From positions 72,715 through 136,714 of the forward strand of contig JANOQN010000074.1 in NCBI GenBank assembly GCA_031422315.1: a DNA stretch of 64,000 bases, given 5' to 3'. Of this stretch, positions 42,349-51,379 are shown in pieces. How positions within the stretch are numbered: position 1 is the stretch's first letter; each line of letters opens with the position of its first letter. This stretch comes from JANNYA01 sp031422315. GTDB lineage: Bacteria > Pseudomonadota > Gammaproteobacteria > Xanthomonadales > SZUA-5. Position numbers and translations under genes: made by a program. The notes under the pieces were generated by a model. It was not told the DNA's origin. It was given only the letters and a program-made list of their open reading frames with translations, and did no database searches.

Positions 42349-45300
42349 TTAATGCAAGTTGCGGCGCGCGGCAAATAGGCCAAAGCCCATCAGCAGCAAC
42401 GCCAGCAGCGCCAGTCCAAGATTGCTGTGGGTCGGAATTTGCTGAACGGTAATTTGCCCTAACTGCACGGCTGAGCTTGATGCGCTAAACGCGGCATTGC
42501 CCAAGTAGTTCGCGCTGTAGCGCCTTGAGCCGATGCCCACCGAGGCCAAACGTAGCGTTGCAACGCCGTTGATAAGCGTCGCGCGTCCCACTTCGATACC
42601 ATCGACAAAAAAGGCAACATCGCCCATCGCTGGGCCAACCGCTGGCGCTTGCACAGCAACGGTGGCAGTCAACGTCACCGGCTCAAACGCATTACCACTG
42701 GCAGGATTCGCGCTGAGCGTGGTGCTGGTCAAGCCAGGCTGCACTACTTGGATCAGTATTTGCGAATCACTCGGTGCATTATTGGCGTCCCCACTGTAGC
42801 GTGCGATCAAATTAAACGTTCCAACCGGCAGCGCATTGGTGTTGAGCACGGCCTGCTTGGTGTTCCCACTGCCAGTTAACGGGCTAGCACCAAAGGTAAT
42901 AGCACCTGACGTGAAGTTGACATTGCCGGTAGGATTTAAACCAGTCACGCTTGCCGTGTAAGCCACGACTTGCCCGACTCGGCTAGGATTGATCGAACTG
43001 GTCAACACGTTCGCGCCAACCGTTACTCCAATCGTTTGATTGAGCGGACCGCAAGTGCTGTTTAGGAACGGTGTGGCGCCTGTGAAAGCAGCACTCAACG
43101 TGCGTGGGCCTGCGCTGGCATAGGTGATGGTGCAGATGGCGGTGCCCGCAGCCACCGCTGCGGTGCAGCTTTCTGTGGTATTGGCGGTTACTGTAACGGA
43201 GCCTTGTGCTATAGCTGGCGTCATTTGCACCGTGTAGCTTACTGCTACACCGACGGCGGGAGCTGCGGTGGTGGATTGCAGCGCACAAGAAGTGAAAATA
43301 TCCGCTGTTCCAAGAGCTGGAATTTTGACGTACGCCACCAACGCATCATGATCAGATAGGCGCTTGTTATCCGCCACGTTGCGAGCAATTTCGGGGTAGT
43401 CGGCATTGATGCGGATGTGTTCAAGCCGACGCGCACTTGAGCCATTAACTAATCCTTGCGAGACGAAAATATGGTCGATGTTTTGAATGAAGCCATCAAA
43501 CACGTAGCTGTAATCCGCGCTGGCGTCAGCCAAACGATTCAAATTTGGATTGACCAAGTCAGCGCCCGCCAGCGTGACCAAATTAGCCGGTGCCGGGCTT
43601 CCTAAAATCGTGCCAACGACATCGACTAGGCCATCGTTAAACTCATACGCATTCAAATCGCCGGTGACGAACAAGCGCTCAGTTGGCGTCGCGGCTTGGT
43701 GGGCCTGCACGGCGTTCGCCAGGAACTCTGCTTGGGCCAAGCGTTTGGCGCGCACGCGCACGCCATCGACTGGATCATTGGCGCCCAAAAAGCTGCGTAA
43801 ATGGTTGTGGATGACCACAAATGTCGCGCTGCCCGTGGCGGTGTTGACCGTGCCTGTCAGCTGCAGCGGTGGGCGATCATTAAGTAAATCTTGCGCGTTG
43901 GTGATTGGGTTCAAATACGTCGCAGTTTTGCCAAGCTGAGTCACCACAATATTGCTAACGCGCGCGGTGGTACCAACAACGGGGCTTATCTTGACCAAAT
44001 AGCCAACGTCAATCCCACCAGGATCGTTGCCTTCTTCCAAGAAGCTGCTGTAGCTCGGACCGCCATCAGCAAGGATGCGCGCAGCAAGTGCTTGCAGTGT
44101 TGTGAGGTTTTCGACTTCAATCACGCCAACCACATCTGGACTAGCTAAGTTCTGCCGGATTTGTAAGGAAGCTTTAGTCAAGCGCGCTTGATACGCTACT
44201 GCAGTCAACACCGGATCGCCAGTCAATGGGTCATTGACGTCATCAAAAAAGCGCTCCAAGTTGTAGCTGGCAACGCTAAGTTCATCGGTTGCAATCGCAC
44301 TCGCCGCATTCGGGACCGGTGCTGCGCCAAAACTCAGCACGGGCGTTTGCACTGGATCGGGCAGGAAGGTATAAAACCGGCGCCCGTAATCCAATACGCC
44401 AGTGATCGCGCTGATAGTTTGGCCCGCTGCTAAATCAAGTGCGGGTGCGCCGACTAGGCTATCGCTGTCTAATCGGATCGTTTCAGGGTTTGTGTCAAAA
44501 CGCGGCACGGTGACGGGCGTTGCAGGCAACAACGTTTCGCGAATATCAATGCCAGGCTCGCGACGTGGGCGCGCAGCACTGGGCAACGTTGCCCACAAAA
44601 TGCCGTTCGTGGTGCCGGTCGCGTTCGGCTCATTAGTAAAGCCATCAGTGCCGCCAACTACCCGCAAGCCGGCGAAGCTAACCCGCATGTGCTCTAAATT
44701 TTCCAGTTGATTAAAGCTGCCTGCGGGGTCAATGGTGCTGATGGCTATGGGTGCTGGAAACGCATTTCCGGTACTGATTTGCGTGACCACGAAAGGCGCG
44801 ACCAATTCAGTGGTGGGCGGCTGTGCGGGATCGGTCGCAGGTACAAACTCCAACACTGTACCGGTAACTTGTAAGCGCGCACCGAGCACAACGGCCGCCG
44901 GTGGCGCAGCGCCGGTGAATACCAAAATGCCTTCGGAAGTTGCTGGATTACCATCACGCCCGCCCGCTACGCGCGATGCGCTGTTGCTAGCTGTTGGCAA
45001 GTTCGGATCCTGCAAAAAATAGCCGTTAGTTTTGACGCCGGTCACAATGCCTTCAACTGTTACTACTTGGCCCGCCAATGGTGAAACCAAGCCCGCCCCT
45101 TGCACGCCGCTAATCGGCGTAAGCACGACATCATCGTTGGTAATCGTGCCCAAGCCTTGCGCGTCGCTCGCTACTGCGCCGACTATATTTGCGACTGTGA
45201 TATTGAAGGTTTCTGTGGGTTCAACAGTGGTATCGCCATTGATCGTGACGGAAAATTGCGCGCTGGTGTTGCCCGCTGCGATGGTTTGCGCGGTCTGTGC

Positions 45301-46146
45301 TAGTGCGACGTAGTCGGTGCCAGCAGTTGCAGTTCCGCCTGCAGTTGCGATATCAAAAGTAACGCCGCCAACCAGGGCTGGTGCGTTTAAGCTGACCGTA
45401 AAGGTAGCCGACACCGTGCCTGCATTGCCTTCAACTACACTTATATCGTTAATTGATAAACCAATCGCACTGCCGCTGCCAATCGGGGTGATCGAAAAAT
45501 CATCCACAGCCAAGCCATCATCGGCACCGGTAGCATTAAAATCGTTCCAGCGAATCCAAAAATTTGCACCGTTGGCAATGTTTAAGCTGCTGATCGTTGA
45601 CGTAATGGTGGTTCGATTCGCGGCAACATTGCCATCAACTGCGCCAACAGTGGTAGTGAATGGTGAGGAAAAATCTAGCGCATCAACTGCGATCCAGGTG
45701 CCGGTACTGAGACTGGTCGCGTCCAGCGAATACTCAAAATCAAGGCGATCCGCGCGGGCTGTCGTGCCCAAACGCCACTGCTCGCCGGTGTAGCTGATGG
45801 TCAAACCGGTGAGTACAGCGCCGGTACCGTTTTGATAATTTGCGCCGAAACGAGGAATCAAGCTGCCAGATTGCAAGCCGCCGAGCGCGCGCTCAGTTGC
45901 TGTGGATGCGCCAAAACTGTAGGTATCGCCGCCATTGGCGGAGCCGGTGCCTGCGGTGTAAGTCGCGTTAGCATTGGTGCCCGTTTCCGCGCTGCCCCAA
46001 CCGGTTGGAAATACCGCGCTGGTGCCTGTATTTGCAAGCGAATCCAGGTTCTCCGTGACTGCAACATTGGCACTCGTCAGCACTACCTGCGCCTGCGCGC
46101 TACCCAAAAATGCCAAGCCCATCGCAATAGCTGTAAAGAAACGCAT
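42349..46146 (-). CDS. Secreted ExeM/NucH-type nuclease with Calx-beta, Ig-like repeats and IPTL-CTERM tail
   Basis: A 1265-residue extracellular nuclease. Order: signal peptide (RFFTAIAMGLAFLGSAQA), an anchor-type beta domain with an Asp/Asn-rich end (RWNDFNATGADDGLAVDDFS), a Calx-beta domain (VVEGNAGTVSATFTVSL to TITNDDV, about 232-338), an OB-like nuclease-associated domain (GQVVTVEGIVTGVKTNGYFL), the endonuclease/exonuclease/phosphatase domain (VASYNLERFF, VVGVIEVEN, FVTGDLNAYE, RLSDHDALVAYV, about 645-965), two or three Ig-like repeats, and a C-terminal IPTHSNLG-hydrophobic helix-AARR tail. ExeM/NucH enzymes degrade extracellular DNA. The tail is a variant of the IPTL-CTERM sorting signal. 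Longest gene of this type in the window. Confidence 0.88.
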   Translation of the reverse strand: MRFFTAIAMGLAFLGSAQAQVVLTSANVAVTENLDSLANTGTSAVFPTGWGSAETGTNANATYTAGTGSANGGDTYSFGASTATERALGGLQSGSLIPRFGANYQNGTGAVLTGLTISYTGEQWRLGTTARADRLDFEYSLDATSLSTGTWIAVDALDFSSPFTTTVGAVDGNVAANRTTITSTISSLNIANGANFWIRWNDFNATGADDGLAVDDFSITPIGSGSAIGLSINDISVVEGNAGTVSATFTVSLNAPALVGGVTFDIATAGGTATAGTDYVALAQTAQTIAAGNTSAQFSVTINGDTTVEPTETFNITVANIVGAVASDAQGLGTITNDDVVLTPISGVQGAGLVSPLAGQVVTVEGIVTGVKTNGYFLQDPNLPTASNSASRVAGGRDGNPATSEGILVFTGAAPPAAVVLGARLQVTGTVLEFVPATDPAQPPTTELVAPFVVTQISTGNAFPAPIAISTIDPAGSFNQLENLEHMRVSFAGLRVVGGTDGFTNEPNATGTTNGILWATLPSAARPRREPGIDIRETLLPATPVTVPRFDTNPETIRLDSDSLVGAPALDLAAGQTISAITGVLDYGRRFYTFLPDPVQTPVLSFGAAPVPNAASAIATDELSVASYNLERFFDDVNDPLTGDPVLTAVAYQARLTKASLQIRQNLASPDVVGVIEVENLTTLQALAARILADGGPSYSSFLEEGNDPGGIDVGYLVKISPVVGTTARVSNIVVTQLGKTATYLNPITNAQDLLNDRPPLQLTGTVNTATGSATFVVIHNHLRSFLGANDPVDGVRVRAKRLAQAEFLANAVQAHQAATPTERLFVTGDLNAYEFNDGLVDVVGTILGSPAPANLVTLAGADLVNPNLNRLADASADYSYVFDGFIQNIDHIFVSQGLVNGSSARRLEHIRINADYPEIARNVADNKRLSDHDALVAYVKIPALGTADIFTSCALQSTTAAPAVGVAVSYTVQMTPAIAQGSVTVTANTTESCTAAVAAGTAICTITYASAGPRTLSAAFTGATPFLNSTCGPLNQTIGVTVGANVLTSSINPSRVGQVVAYTASVTGLNPTGNVNFTSGAITFGASPLTGSGNTKQAVLNTNALPVGTFNLIARYSGDANNAPSDSQILIQVVQPGLTSTTLSANPASGNAFEPVTLTATVAVQAPAVGPAMGDVAFFVDGIEVGRATLINGVATLRLASVGIGSRRYSANYLGNAAFSASSSAVQLGQITVQQIPTHSNLGLALLALLLMGFGLFAARRNLH

Positions 46147-46349
46147 AAATCACCCGTCAAAAAATTTGCGCGATGATAGCGCAGGACTGCCGCGCTGGCA
46201 TGACAAGATCGTGACATAGGTGCGGCTGCGATTTAGAACTGAAACACACACCTTGATGAATTTCGAGTTGATACTTAGTGACACTTATTTGCCTTGTTGA
46301 TTGACTCGGCTTAGGCCATAGTCAAACTTGATTTTCACGTTTGGGTGTT

Positions 46350-48467
46350 ATGAAAAAACTTCGACAACTGTTTCTAAGCCCGGTCTCAGCGCTGGTATTG
46401 GTGTTCTTGGTGGCCTCTGGCACGCTGTATTGGATGAGCAAACAAAGCGCAGGCGTCTTGGACGCAAACGGCGTCAATGTTCAGATCGCGGGCCGCGAAC
46501 GCTTGGAATGGCAGCGCGTCATGCGGTTCTTGTATGAGCTACGATTTGCCGATAGCGGTGCGGAAGATCAAATCGCTGCCGATGCCGCACGTGAAGAAGC
46601 ACTCAGTAACCTACGCATCAGTGCCAAGCTGCTGGATGAAGCCACCGCAGCATTTACCGGGGGCGGTAGCGTTGATTTAGGACGGGCGGGCGTTGCAACC
46701 GTAAATCGTAGCAACTTGACCGGCGATGTAAGTGAGGCGGCGCAAACCTTGGCTTCACTGTGGAGCGATATTGCCGCCAACTTAAAACCCGCCATCGCAG
46801 GCACGAGGCCGACGCCCTCGGCAGTGCAAAGTGCGTTCAAGTTCGCACTTGAAAAGGACGCCGAGATGAGCCGAACGCTATCAACGTTTGTTGGCTTAAT
46901 CTCATTTTCAAGTTTCGATGCTGCAAACCGGCTGTCTAGGTTGCAGTATATCGCTTCGATTTTAGGTGCGCTTTTTATTGGCTTTTTGATTTGGCTATTT
47001 TCGCGCCAGCTTAAAAAGGTAAACGCTGCGCGAAGCCAAATGACTGAAATACTCAGCACAGTGCCGAGCGGATTGATGCTGCTCGATTCCAACTTTAAAT
47101 TAAGTTCACAATACTCAACTCAGCTTGAGAAAATACTTGGACAAGCCGATTTGGGCGGTAAAGATTTTTTTGCGCTATTCGCTAAAATGGCAGATAGCGA
47201 CACGCTTTCAACCGCTCGTGACTATATGGATTTGCTTTTCGGTGATCAAGTTGATGAAAACTTGATTAAAGATGTGAATCCGTTGGATCAAGTGAGCGCG
47301 ATGATTCCAAATGCATCAGGCCGGAATGAAAAACGCACGCTCAACTTTGGATTTAAACGAGTCATTGAAAGCGGAAAACTGTCGCATTTATTAGTGACGG
47401 TCAATGACATAAGCCAGGAAACCGCATTAAAAGAACAGGTCGCGAAGCTAGAAAAGCAAGGCGATCAAAATATGGGCGAAACGCTAGAGCTTATTACCGG
47501 CGCGTTGAGTATCGACCGGGGTGTACTGGATGATCGTTTGACCCGCTATCGGCAGCTGCTCGATGAGGCGAATGACAAACTAAAATCTGCCGGCCGTGGC
47601 GAAAGCGCTTATCGTATGCTGATTGATGAAGTATTCCGCCCGATTCACACCCTGAAAGGCGAAACTGCGGCGTTAAACTTGCGGGTTATTTCCACGGCAG
47701 CAAGCGATGCCGAACAAGAACTTTCGCAACTGCGCGCCAAACCAGATTTAAACGGCAACGATTTTCTTGCACTTACAATCAAACTCGATGAGCTTTATGA
47801 TCGCTTATCTAAATTAAAGCAACTAGCAGCCAAATTACCCGCGCCGATGAGCGCAGCAGCGCAAATTCCAGCGGCGATTCAAGCCAACGAACCGGCGATA
47901 AAACTCGATTCCCCGCTTCAGCTCGATATGATTCGCCAAGCGGTTACGCGGACGGCAGAAAAGCTCGGGAAAAGTGCAGAATTGCTGTGCAGCGGATTTG
48001 ACAAAATCGCAATTCCCGCGCCGCTCAAACAAACTATCAGTGATATTTTGGTGCATTTGAGCCGCAATGCATTGGCGCACGGTATTGAAAGCCCGGCGCA
48101 GCGCACTCAGGCAGGTAAAGCCGCTGCGGGTAAAATTCAAGCGCAGCTGGTGGCAGTCGCTGACGGCTATGAAGTGCTGTTTCGTGATGATGGTCGGGGC
48201 TTGGACTTCGCCATGATCAAGCAGCGAGCGATTACGATGGGCAAAATCAGCGCCGATCAGGCCGCAAATGTTGATCCTCGCCAGTTAGCGGGTTTGATAT
48301 TTGAGCCGGGTTTTAGCACGCAAGACGGCACCAACGAATCAGCCGGCCACGGTGTGGGTTTAGATGTGGTTATGGCGGCAGTGAAACGGGCGGGTGGTAA
48401 AATTGCCGTTGGAACTCAACAAAATCAATACACCCAGTTTCGAATCAAACTGCCTTCGGGCTTGTAA
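46350..48467 (+). CDS. PilJ-N sensor fused to CheA-like Hpt/HATPase kinase
   Basis: A 705-residue membrane sensor kinase. An N-terminal helix (LFLSPVSALVLVFLVASGTLY) is followed by a periplasmic PilJ-type domain (VNVQIAGRERLEWQRVMRFL), a second helix (YIASILGALFIGFLIWLF), a PAS-like region (ILSTVPSGLMLLDSNF), an Hpt-type helix with phospho-acceptor His433 (FRPIHTLKGETAALNL), and a CheA-type ATPase (HLSRNALAHGIESP, FRDDGRGLDFAMIK, SAGHGVGLDVV). No CheW-like domain or receptor methylation helices are seen. The ATG at 46350 is preferred over TTG 46341. The stop overlaps the CheY-like gene (TAATG). Confidence 0.85.
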   Translation: MKKLRQLFLSPVSALVLVFLVASGTLYWMSKQSAGVLDANGVNVQIAGRERLEWQRVMRFLYELRFADSGAEDQIAADAAREEALSNLRISAKLLDEATAAFTGGGSVDLGRAGVATVNRSNLTGDVSEAAQTLASLWSDIAANLKPAIAGTRPTPSAVQSAFKFALEKDAEMSRTLSTFVGLISFSSFDAANRLSRLQYIASILGALFIGFLIWLFSRQLKKVNAARSQMTEILSTVPSGLMLLDSNFKLSSQYSTQLEKILGQADLGGKDFFALFAKMADSDTLSTARDYMDLLFGDQVDENLIKDVNPLDQVSAMIPNASGRNEKRTLNFGFKRVIESGKLSHLLVTVNDISQETALKEQVAKLEKQGDQNMGETLELITGALSIDRGVLDDRLTRYRQLLDEANDKLKSAGRGESAYRMLIDEVFRPIHTLKGETAALNLRVISTAASDAEQELSQLRAKPDLNGNDFLALTIKLDELYDRLSKLKQLAAKLPAPMSAAAQIPAAIQANEPAIKLDSPLQLDMIRQAVTRTAEKLGKSAELLCSGFDKIAIPAPLKQTISDILVHLSRNALAHGIESPAQRTQAGKAAAGKIQAQLVAVADGYEVLFRDDGRGLDFAMIKQRAITMGKISADQAANVDPRQLAGLIFEPGFSTQDGTNESAGHGVGLDVVMAAVKRAGGKIAVGTQQNQYTQFRIKLPSGL

Positions 48468-48838
48468 TGAAGCTGCTTATTGTCGACGATTCATCCTTTA
48501 TTCGTGATCGCATAGAGCGCGCAATAAAAATACCCGAAATAAAAAACATTTTGAGCGCCAGCAATGGTATCGAGGCGCTGGCGGTGTTTGACTACCACAA
48601 GCCTGAGCTCGTCACCATGGATATCACTATGCCTGAGCTCGATGGCGTACAAACTTCAGCCGCCATGATGAAGCGCAATCCGAAAGTCAACATATTGATT
48701 GTCTCCGCGCTAGCCGATAAAAAAACCGCCATTGATGCGCTAAAGCGCGGCGCGCGCGGCTTTTTGCTGAAACCGTTTACCGACATTCAATTAAGCGACG
48801 CGATTCAAATACTCATTAAGCGCGCACAGGGAAAATAG
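48467..48838 (+). CDS. CheY-like response regulator (receiver domain only)
   Basis: A 123-residue stand-alone receiver. The acidic pocket is Asp7-Asp8 (LLIVDDSS), the phospho-acceptor Asp52 (VTMDITMPELDG) and Lys102 (FLLKPF), with the Ser in ILIVSA. It overlaps the kinase gene by one base and is four bases before the CheX-like gene, so all three are translated from one message. It most likely takes phosphate from His433 of the kinase and is dephosphorylated by the CheX-like product; its output target is not in the window. Confidence 0.93.
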   Translation: MKLLIVDDSSFIRDRIERAIKIPEIKNILSASNGIEALAVFDYHKPELVTMDITMPELDGVQTSAAMMKRNPKVNILIVSALADKKTAIDALKRGARGFLLKPFTDIQLSDAIQILIKRAQGK

Positions 48839-48841
48839 AAA

Positions 48842-49297
48842 ATGGAAGAAAGTGACATTCAGGCGTTGATTGAAGGCACCGTTAAATGCTTCTCGACCAT
48901 GGTTGATGCGGGCACCGAAGTATTAGCACCTTATTTAGTGCCAGATGAAGGCGTGCCGCTTTTGGATTACACAGGCGTTATTAGCGTATCCGGTGCAAGA
49001 GTTGGCAGTATTTATTTTACCGCGCCCAGCGCGTTAATTCGGCATATTTTAGTCAAACACGGCCGCACGGAGATTAATGAGCAGGTCATGGCCGATGTCG
49101 TTGGTGAAGTGGCTAATACGATTAGCGGCAATGCGCGGCGCGTCTTCGGGCACGAGTTCGAAATATCCGTGCCACGTGTTTTAACGGGGAAAGATGAGCT
49201 AAAAACACTCAAACTCGGCCAGCGCGCTTTTATCGTGCCCATCGCGTGGCGCCAGTATCAGGCTGCGTTAGTCGTTAGTTTGACTGAAAGTTTGTAG
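48842..49297 (+). CDS. CheX-like phosphatase domain protein
   Basis: A 151-residue protein of the CheC/CheX/FliY type. The phosphatase signature ExxN is Glu89-Val-Ala-Asn92 in DVVGEVANTISGNARRVFG, and the flanking 'GSIYFTAPSALI' and 'AFIVPIAW' strands fit the CheX fold. CheX removes the phosphate from CheY-P. Here it likely resets the adjacent receiver. Other alternatives in this fold (for example PAS-less adaptor proteins) are possible. Confidence 0.85.
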   Translation: MEESDIQALIEGTVKCFSTMVDAGTEVLAPYLVPDEGVPLLDYTGVISVSGARVGSIYFTAPSALIRHILVKHGRTEINEQVMADVVGEVANTISGNARRVFGHEFEISVPRVLTGKDELKTLKLGQRAFIVPIAWRQYQAALVVSLTESL

Positions 49298-49304
49298 CGG
49301 CTAA

Positions 49305-50102
49305 CTAGGCCGCTATTAACAACTCAGGCATGGCGCTACGCTCAATGGTTGCTGCGGCATGCATCGCGTTATCAGCCCATTTGAGCTGAATCAGGTTGCC
49401 AAATTCGTCCTCAGCAATCGCGGTCAAATTCTCTACCCAATCGCCACAGTTGGCGTAGGCAAAACCGCTACTGTCGCGTAAGTTGGCGCGGTGAATGTGC
49501 CCACATACTGCACCGTCAAAACCTTTGTTACGCGCATGATTTATGACGACTTCCTCAAAGCGATTCAAATATTGCTGCGCTTTGCCATTGCGCGATTTGA
49601 TCCAACTTGCCAGTGAAAATCGCCGCACGCCAAAGCGCTTGCGCATGGCATTGGCAAACGCGTCAAAGCTCAGCAAGCCGTCGTAAATCACCTCGCCCAA
49701 AGCTTTTTGCGATGCGTCAAAGCGTACATAGCGATCAAACTGATCCCCATGCGTGACCAGCAGCCGCCGCCCACTCAATAATTGATGCTCAGTGCGCGAT
49801 CGCACTTGAATACCGGCCAGCAATTGCCCGCCCACCGTTCGCAGCGCGCAGTCGTGGTTGCCAGGAATGTAGATCACTTCAATGCCCCGCTTGGGCAGTT
49901 TGCGCAGTAAATCAAGCGCGCGCGTTTCGTTTTTCGTCCAGCACACGCGTTTTCGGGCAACCCACCACAAATCGACTATATCGCCGACCAAGTACAACTT
50001 TTCGCAAGCTAGTGTTTTCAGAAAGGCTGCCAATTCCCCCGCATGCGCGTGCGGAGCGCCGAGGTGGGTGTCGCTGATAAAAACGCTGCGCAATTTCGTC
50101 AT
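49305..50102 (-). CDS. Metallophosphoesterase, UDP-2,3-diacylglucosamine diphosphatase-like (LpxH2 type)
   Basis: A 265-residue calcineurin-like phosphoesterase. Metal-ligand motifs are in order: SDTHLGAP, LVGDIVDLWWVAR, IPGNHDCA, VTHGDQFDRY and CGHIHRAN. The 'GDIVDLW' and 'DTHLG' versions and the helical insertion between HGDQFD and CGHIH match the UDP-2,3-diacylglucosamine hydrolase family (LpxH/LpxH2), which removes UMP in lipid A synthesis. Whether this is the main lipid A enzyme or a paralogue cannot be told here. It is convergent with the CheX-like gene, only seven bases apart. Confidence 0.8.
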   Translation of the reverse strand: MTKLRSVFISDTHLGAPHAHAGELAAFLKTLACEKLYLVGDIVDLWWVARKRVCWTKNETRALDLLRKLPKRGIEVIYIPGNHDCALRTVGGQLLAGIQVRSRTEHQLLSGRRLLVTHGDQFDRYVRFDASQKALGEVIYDGLLSFDAFANAMRKRFGVRRFSLASWIKSRNGKAQQYLNRFEEVVINHARNKGFDGAVCGHIHRANLRDSSGFAYANCGDWVENLTAIAEDEFGNLIQLKWADNAMHAAATIERSAMPELLIAA

Positions 50103-50441
50103 GCCTGAACGCTGAGCTCCAAGTGTGGCGCGGGTTTGTCAGTTTGGTGACGATTAGATGAAACCGATTAGCAACCGAATTATTTGCTAAGACACTAGCC
50201 AAATTTTTGAGGTTTAAGCCGATCAACGGACCTTAAACTGGCGCCGACTTATCCTTAAGGCTGCGGCAGCCTGCGTCATTTTGATGAACCCGCGCTGGCT
50301 TACAGCGCTGCCATCGTACAATCACAGGCTCAAATTGATACTATCTGCGGCTCAAAAACGGGAGCGCACCCTGCGCTGCCTGCACGTCGAGTTAACTCGG
50401 CAAAGTTACTTGACACAGTTAAATAATAGGATTTACGCACA
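50103..50441. promoter_or_regulatory. Intergenic region upstream of rpsP
   Basis: About 340 bases between the divergent metallophosphoesterase gene and rpsP. It holds no gene I can support. A TTGACA at 50410-50415, close to the rpsP start, is the best -35-like element, but no good -10 follows at the right distance. TACAAT at 50317-50322 could be a -10. ffh, which usually precedes rpsP, is absent. Confidence 0.35.
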
Positions 50442-50705
50442 ATGGTTAAAATTCGTTTGTCTCGCGCTGGTTGCAAAGGCCGTCCGTTCTATCATGTCGT
50501 TGTTAGTACTGACCGCACCGCGCGTGACAGCAATAACATTGAGAAGCTAGGTTTCTTCAATCCCGTCGCACTCGGCAAAGAAGTCTCACTTGAGCTAAAC
50601 ATGGAACGCGTGGCTTACTGGATCGGCGTTGGTGCTAAGCCTACTGAAAAAGTATCGTCACTTATCAAACGCACGCGCATAGCCAAAGTTGCTGCGGCAG
50701 CCTAA
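50442..50705 (+). CDS. rpsP: 30S ribosomal protein S16
   Basis: An 87-residue S16 protein with the canonical N-terminus MVKIRLSRAGCKGRPFYHVV, then TDRTARDSNNIEKLGFFNP and MERVAYWIGVGAKPTEKV. It is a small structural subunit of the 30S body. TAGGA precedes the ATG. A strong terminator lies between rpsP and rimM, which are usually in one operon. Confidence 0.98.
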   Translation: MVKIRLSRAGCKGRPFYHVVVSTDRTARDSNNIEKLGFFNPVALGKEVSLELNMERVAYWIGVGAKPTEKVSSLIKRTRIAKVAAAA

Positions 50706-50730
50706 TCTTTTGGCGACTTGCAAAAAATCA

Positions 50731-50756
50731 AAACCCGAGCTTGCTCGGGTTTTTTT
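50731..50756 (+). terminator. Rho-independent terminator after rpsP
   Basis: GC-rich hairpin AACCCGAGC-TT-GCTCGGGTT followed by a run of T (50751-50756), 26 bases after the rpsP stop. It should end most rpsP transcripts, or attenuate read-through to rimM, whose start lies 37 bases further on. Confidence 0.9.
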
Positions 50757-50792
50757 ACGCCTTAACTAAGTGCATTTGAAGGAACGGTTTTA

Positions 50793-51311
50793 ATGACTAG
50801 CGAATCAAGCCAAGACCCCATGATTGTGGTCGGCGTAATCATTGGCCCGCAAGGCGTGCTAGGCGCTGTGAAGCTGAAAAGCTACTGCGAGCCGCCTGAG
50901 CAAATTTTCAAATACAAACCCTGGACGCTAGTGCGTGAATCCGATGTACGCAGCGTGGTGCCCATAAAACTGCGCGGCGCCGGTGGTCAATTGGTCGCAC
51001 GCCTGCCGGATATGGAAACCAGGGAGCACGCTGAAGCGATGAAGGGCTTTGAAATTCGCGTTCTGCGCAGTCAGTTTCCGAAACCTGCCGCGGGTGAATA
51101 TTACTGGCACGATTTGATCGGCCTACGCGTGGTAGGCATTGAAGGCTTTGAGTTTGGCAGCATAACCGCCATGCTGGAAACCGGCAGCAATGATGTCATG
51201 CAAGTTAAAGGCGAGCGCGAGCGTTTGCTACCGTTTACGCCCGGCATGCATGTGATTGAAGTCGATATGCAGACTAGAACAGTCAAAGTGGATTGGGATC
51301 CAGAGTTTTGA
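50793..51311 (+). CDS. rimM: Ribosome maturation factor RimM
   Basis: A 172-residue 16S rRNA processing factor that binds S19 and helps assemble the 30S head. The N-terminal barrel has VGVIIGPQGVLGAVKLKSY, and the C-terminal PRC domain has GEYYWHDLIGLRVVGIEGFEFGSI and LPFTPGMHVIEVDMQTRTVKVDWDPEF. GAAGGAAC precedes the ATG. The usual downstream trmD and rplS are absent. Confidence 0.95.
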   Translation: MTSESSQDPMIVVGVIIGPQGVLGAVKLKSYCEPPEQIFKYKPWTLVRESDVRSVVPIKLRGAGGQLVARLPDMETREHAEAMKGFEIRVLRSQFPKPAAGEYYWHDLIGLRVVGIEGFEFGSITAMLETGSNDVMQVKGERERLLPFTPGMHVIEVDMQTRTVKVDWDPEF

Positions 51312-51379
51312 GCGAGCTAGTTTTTCCAGTTTTTTTCCAGCAAATACGCTAAATTCACGAATTGCTTGGGAGCTGGCGA

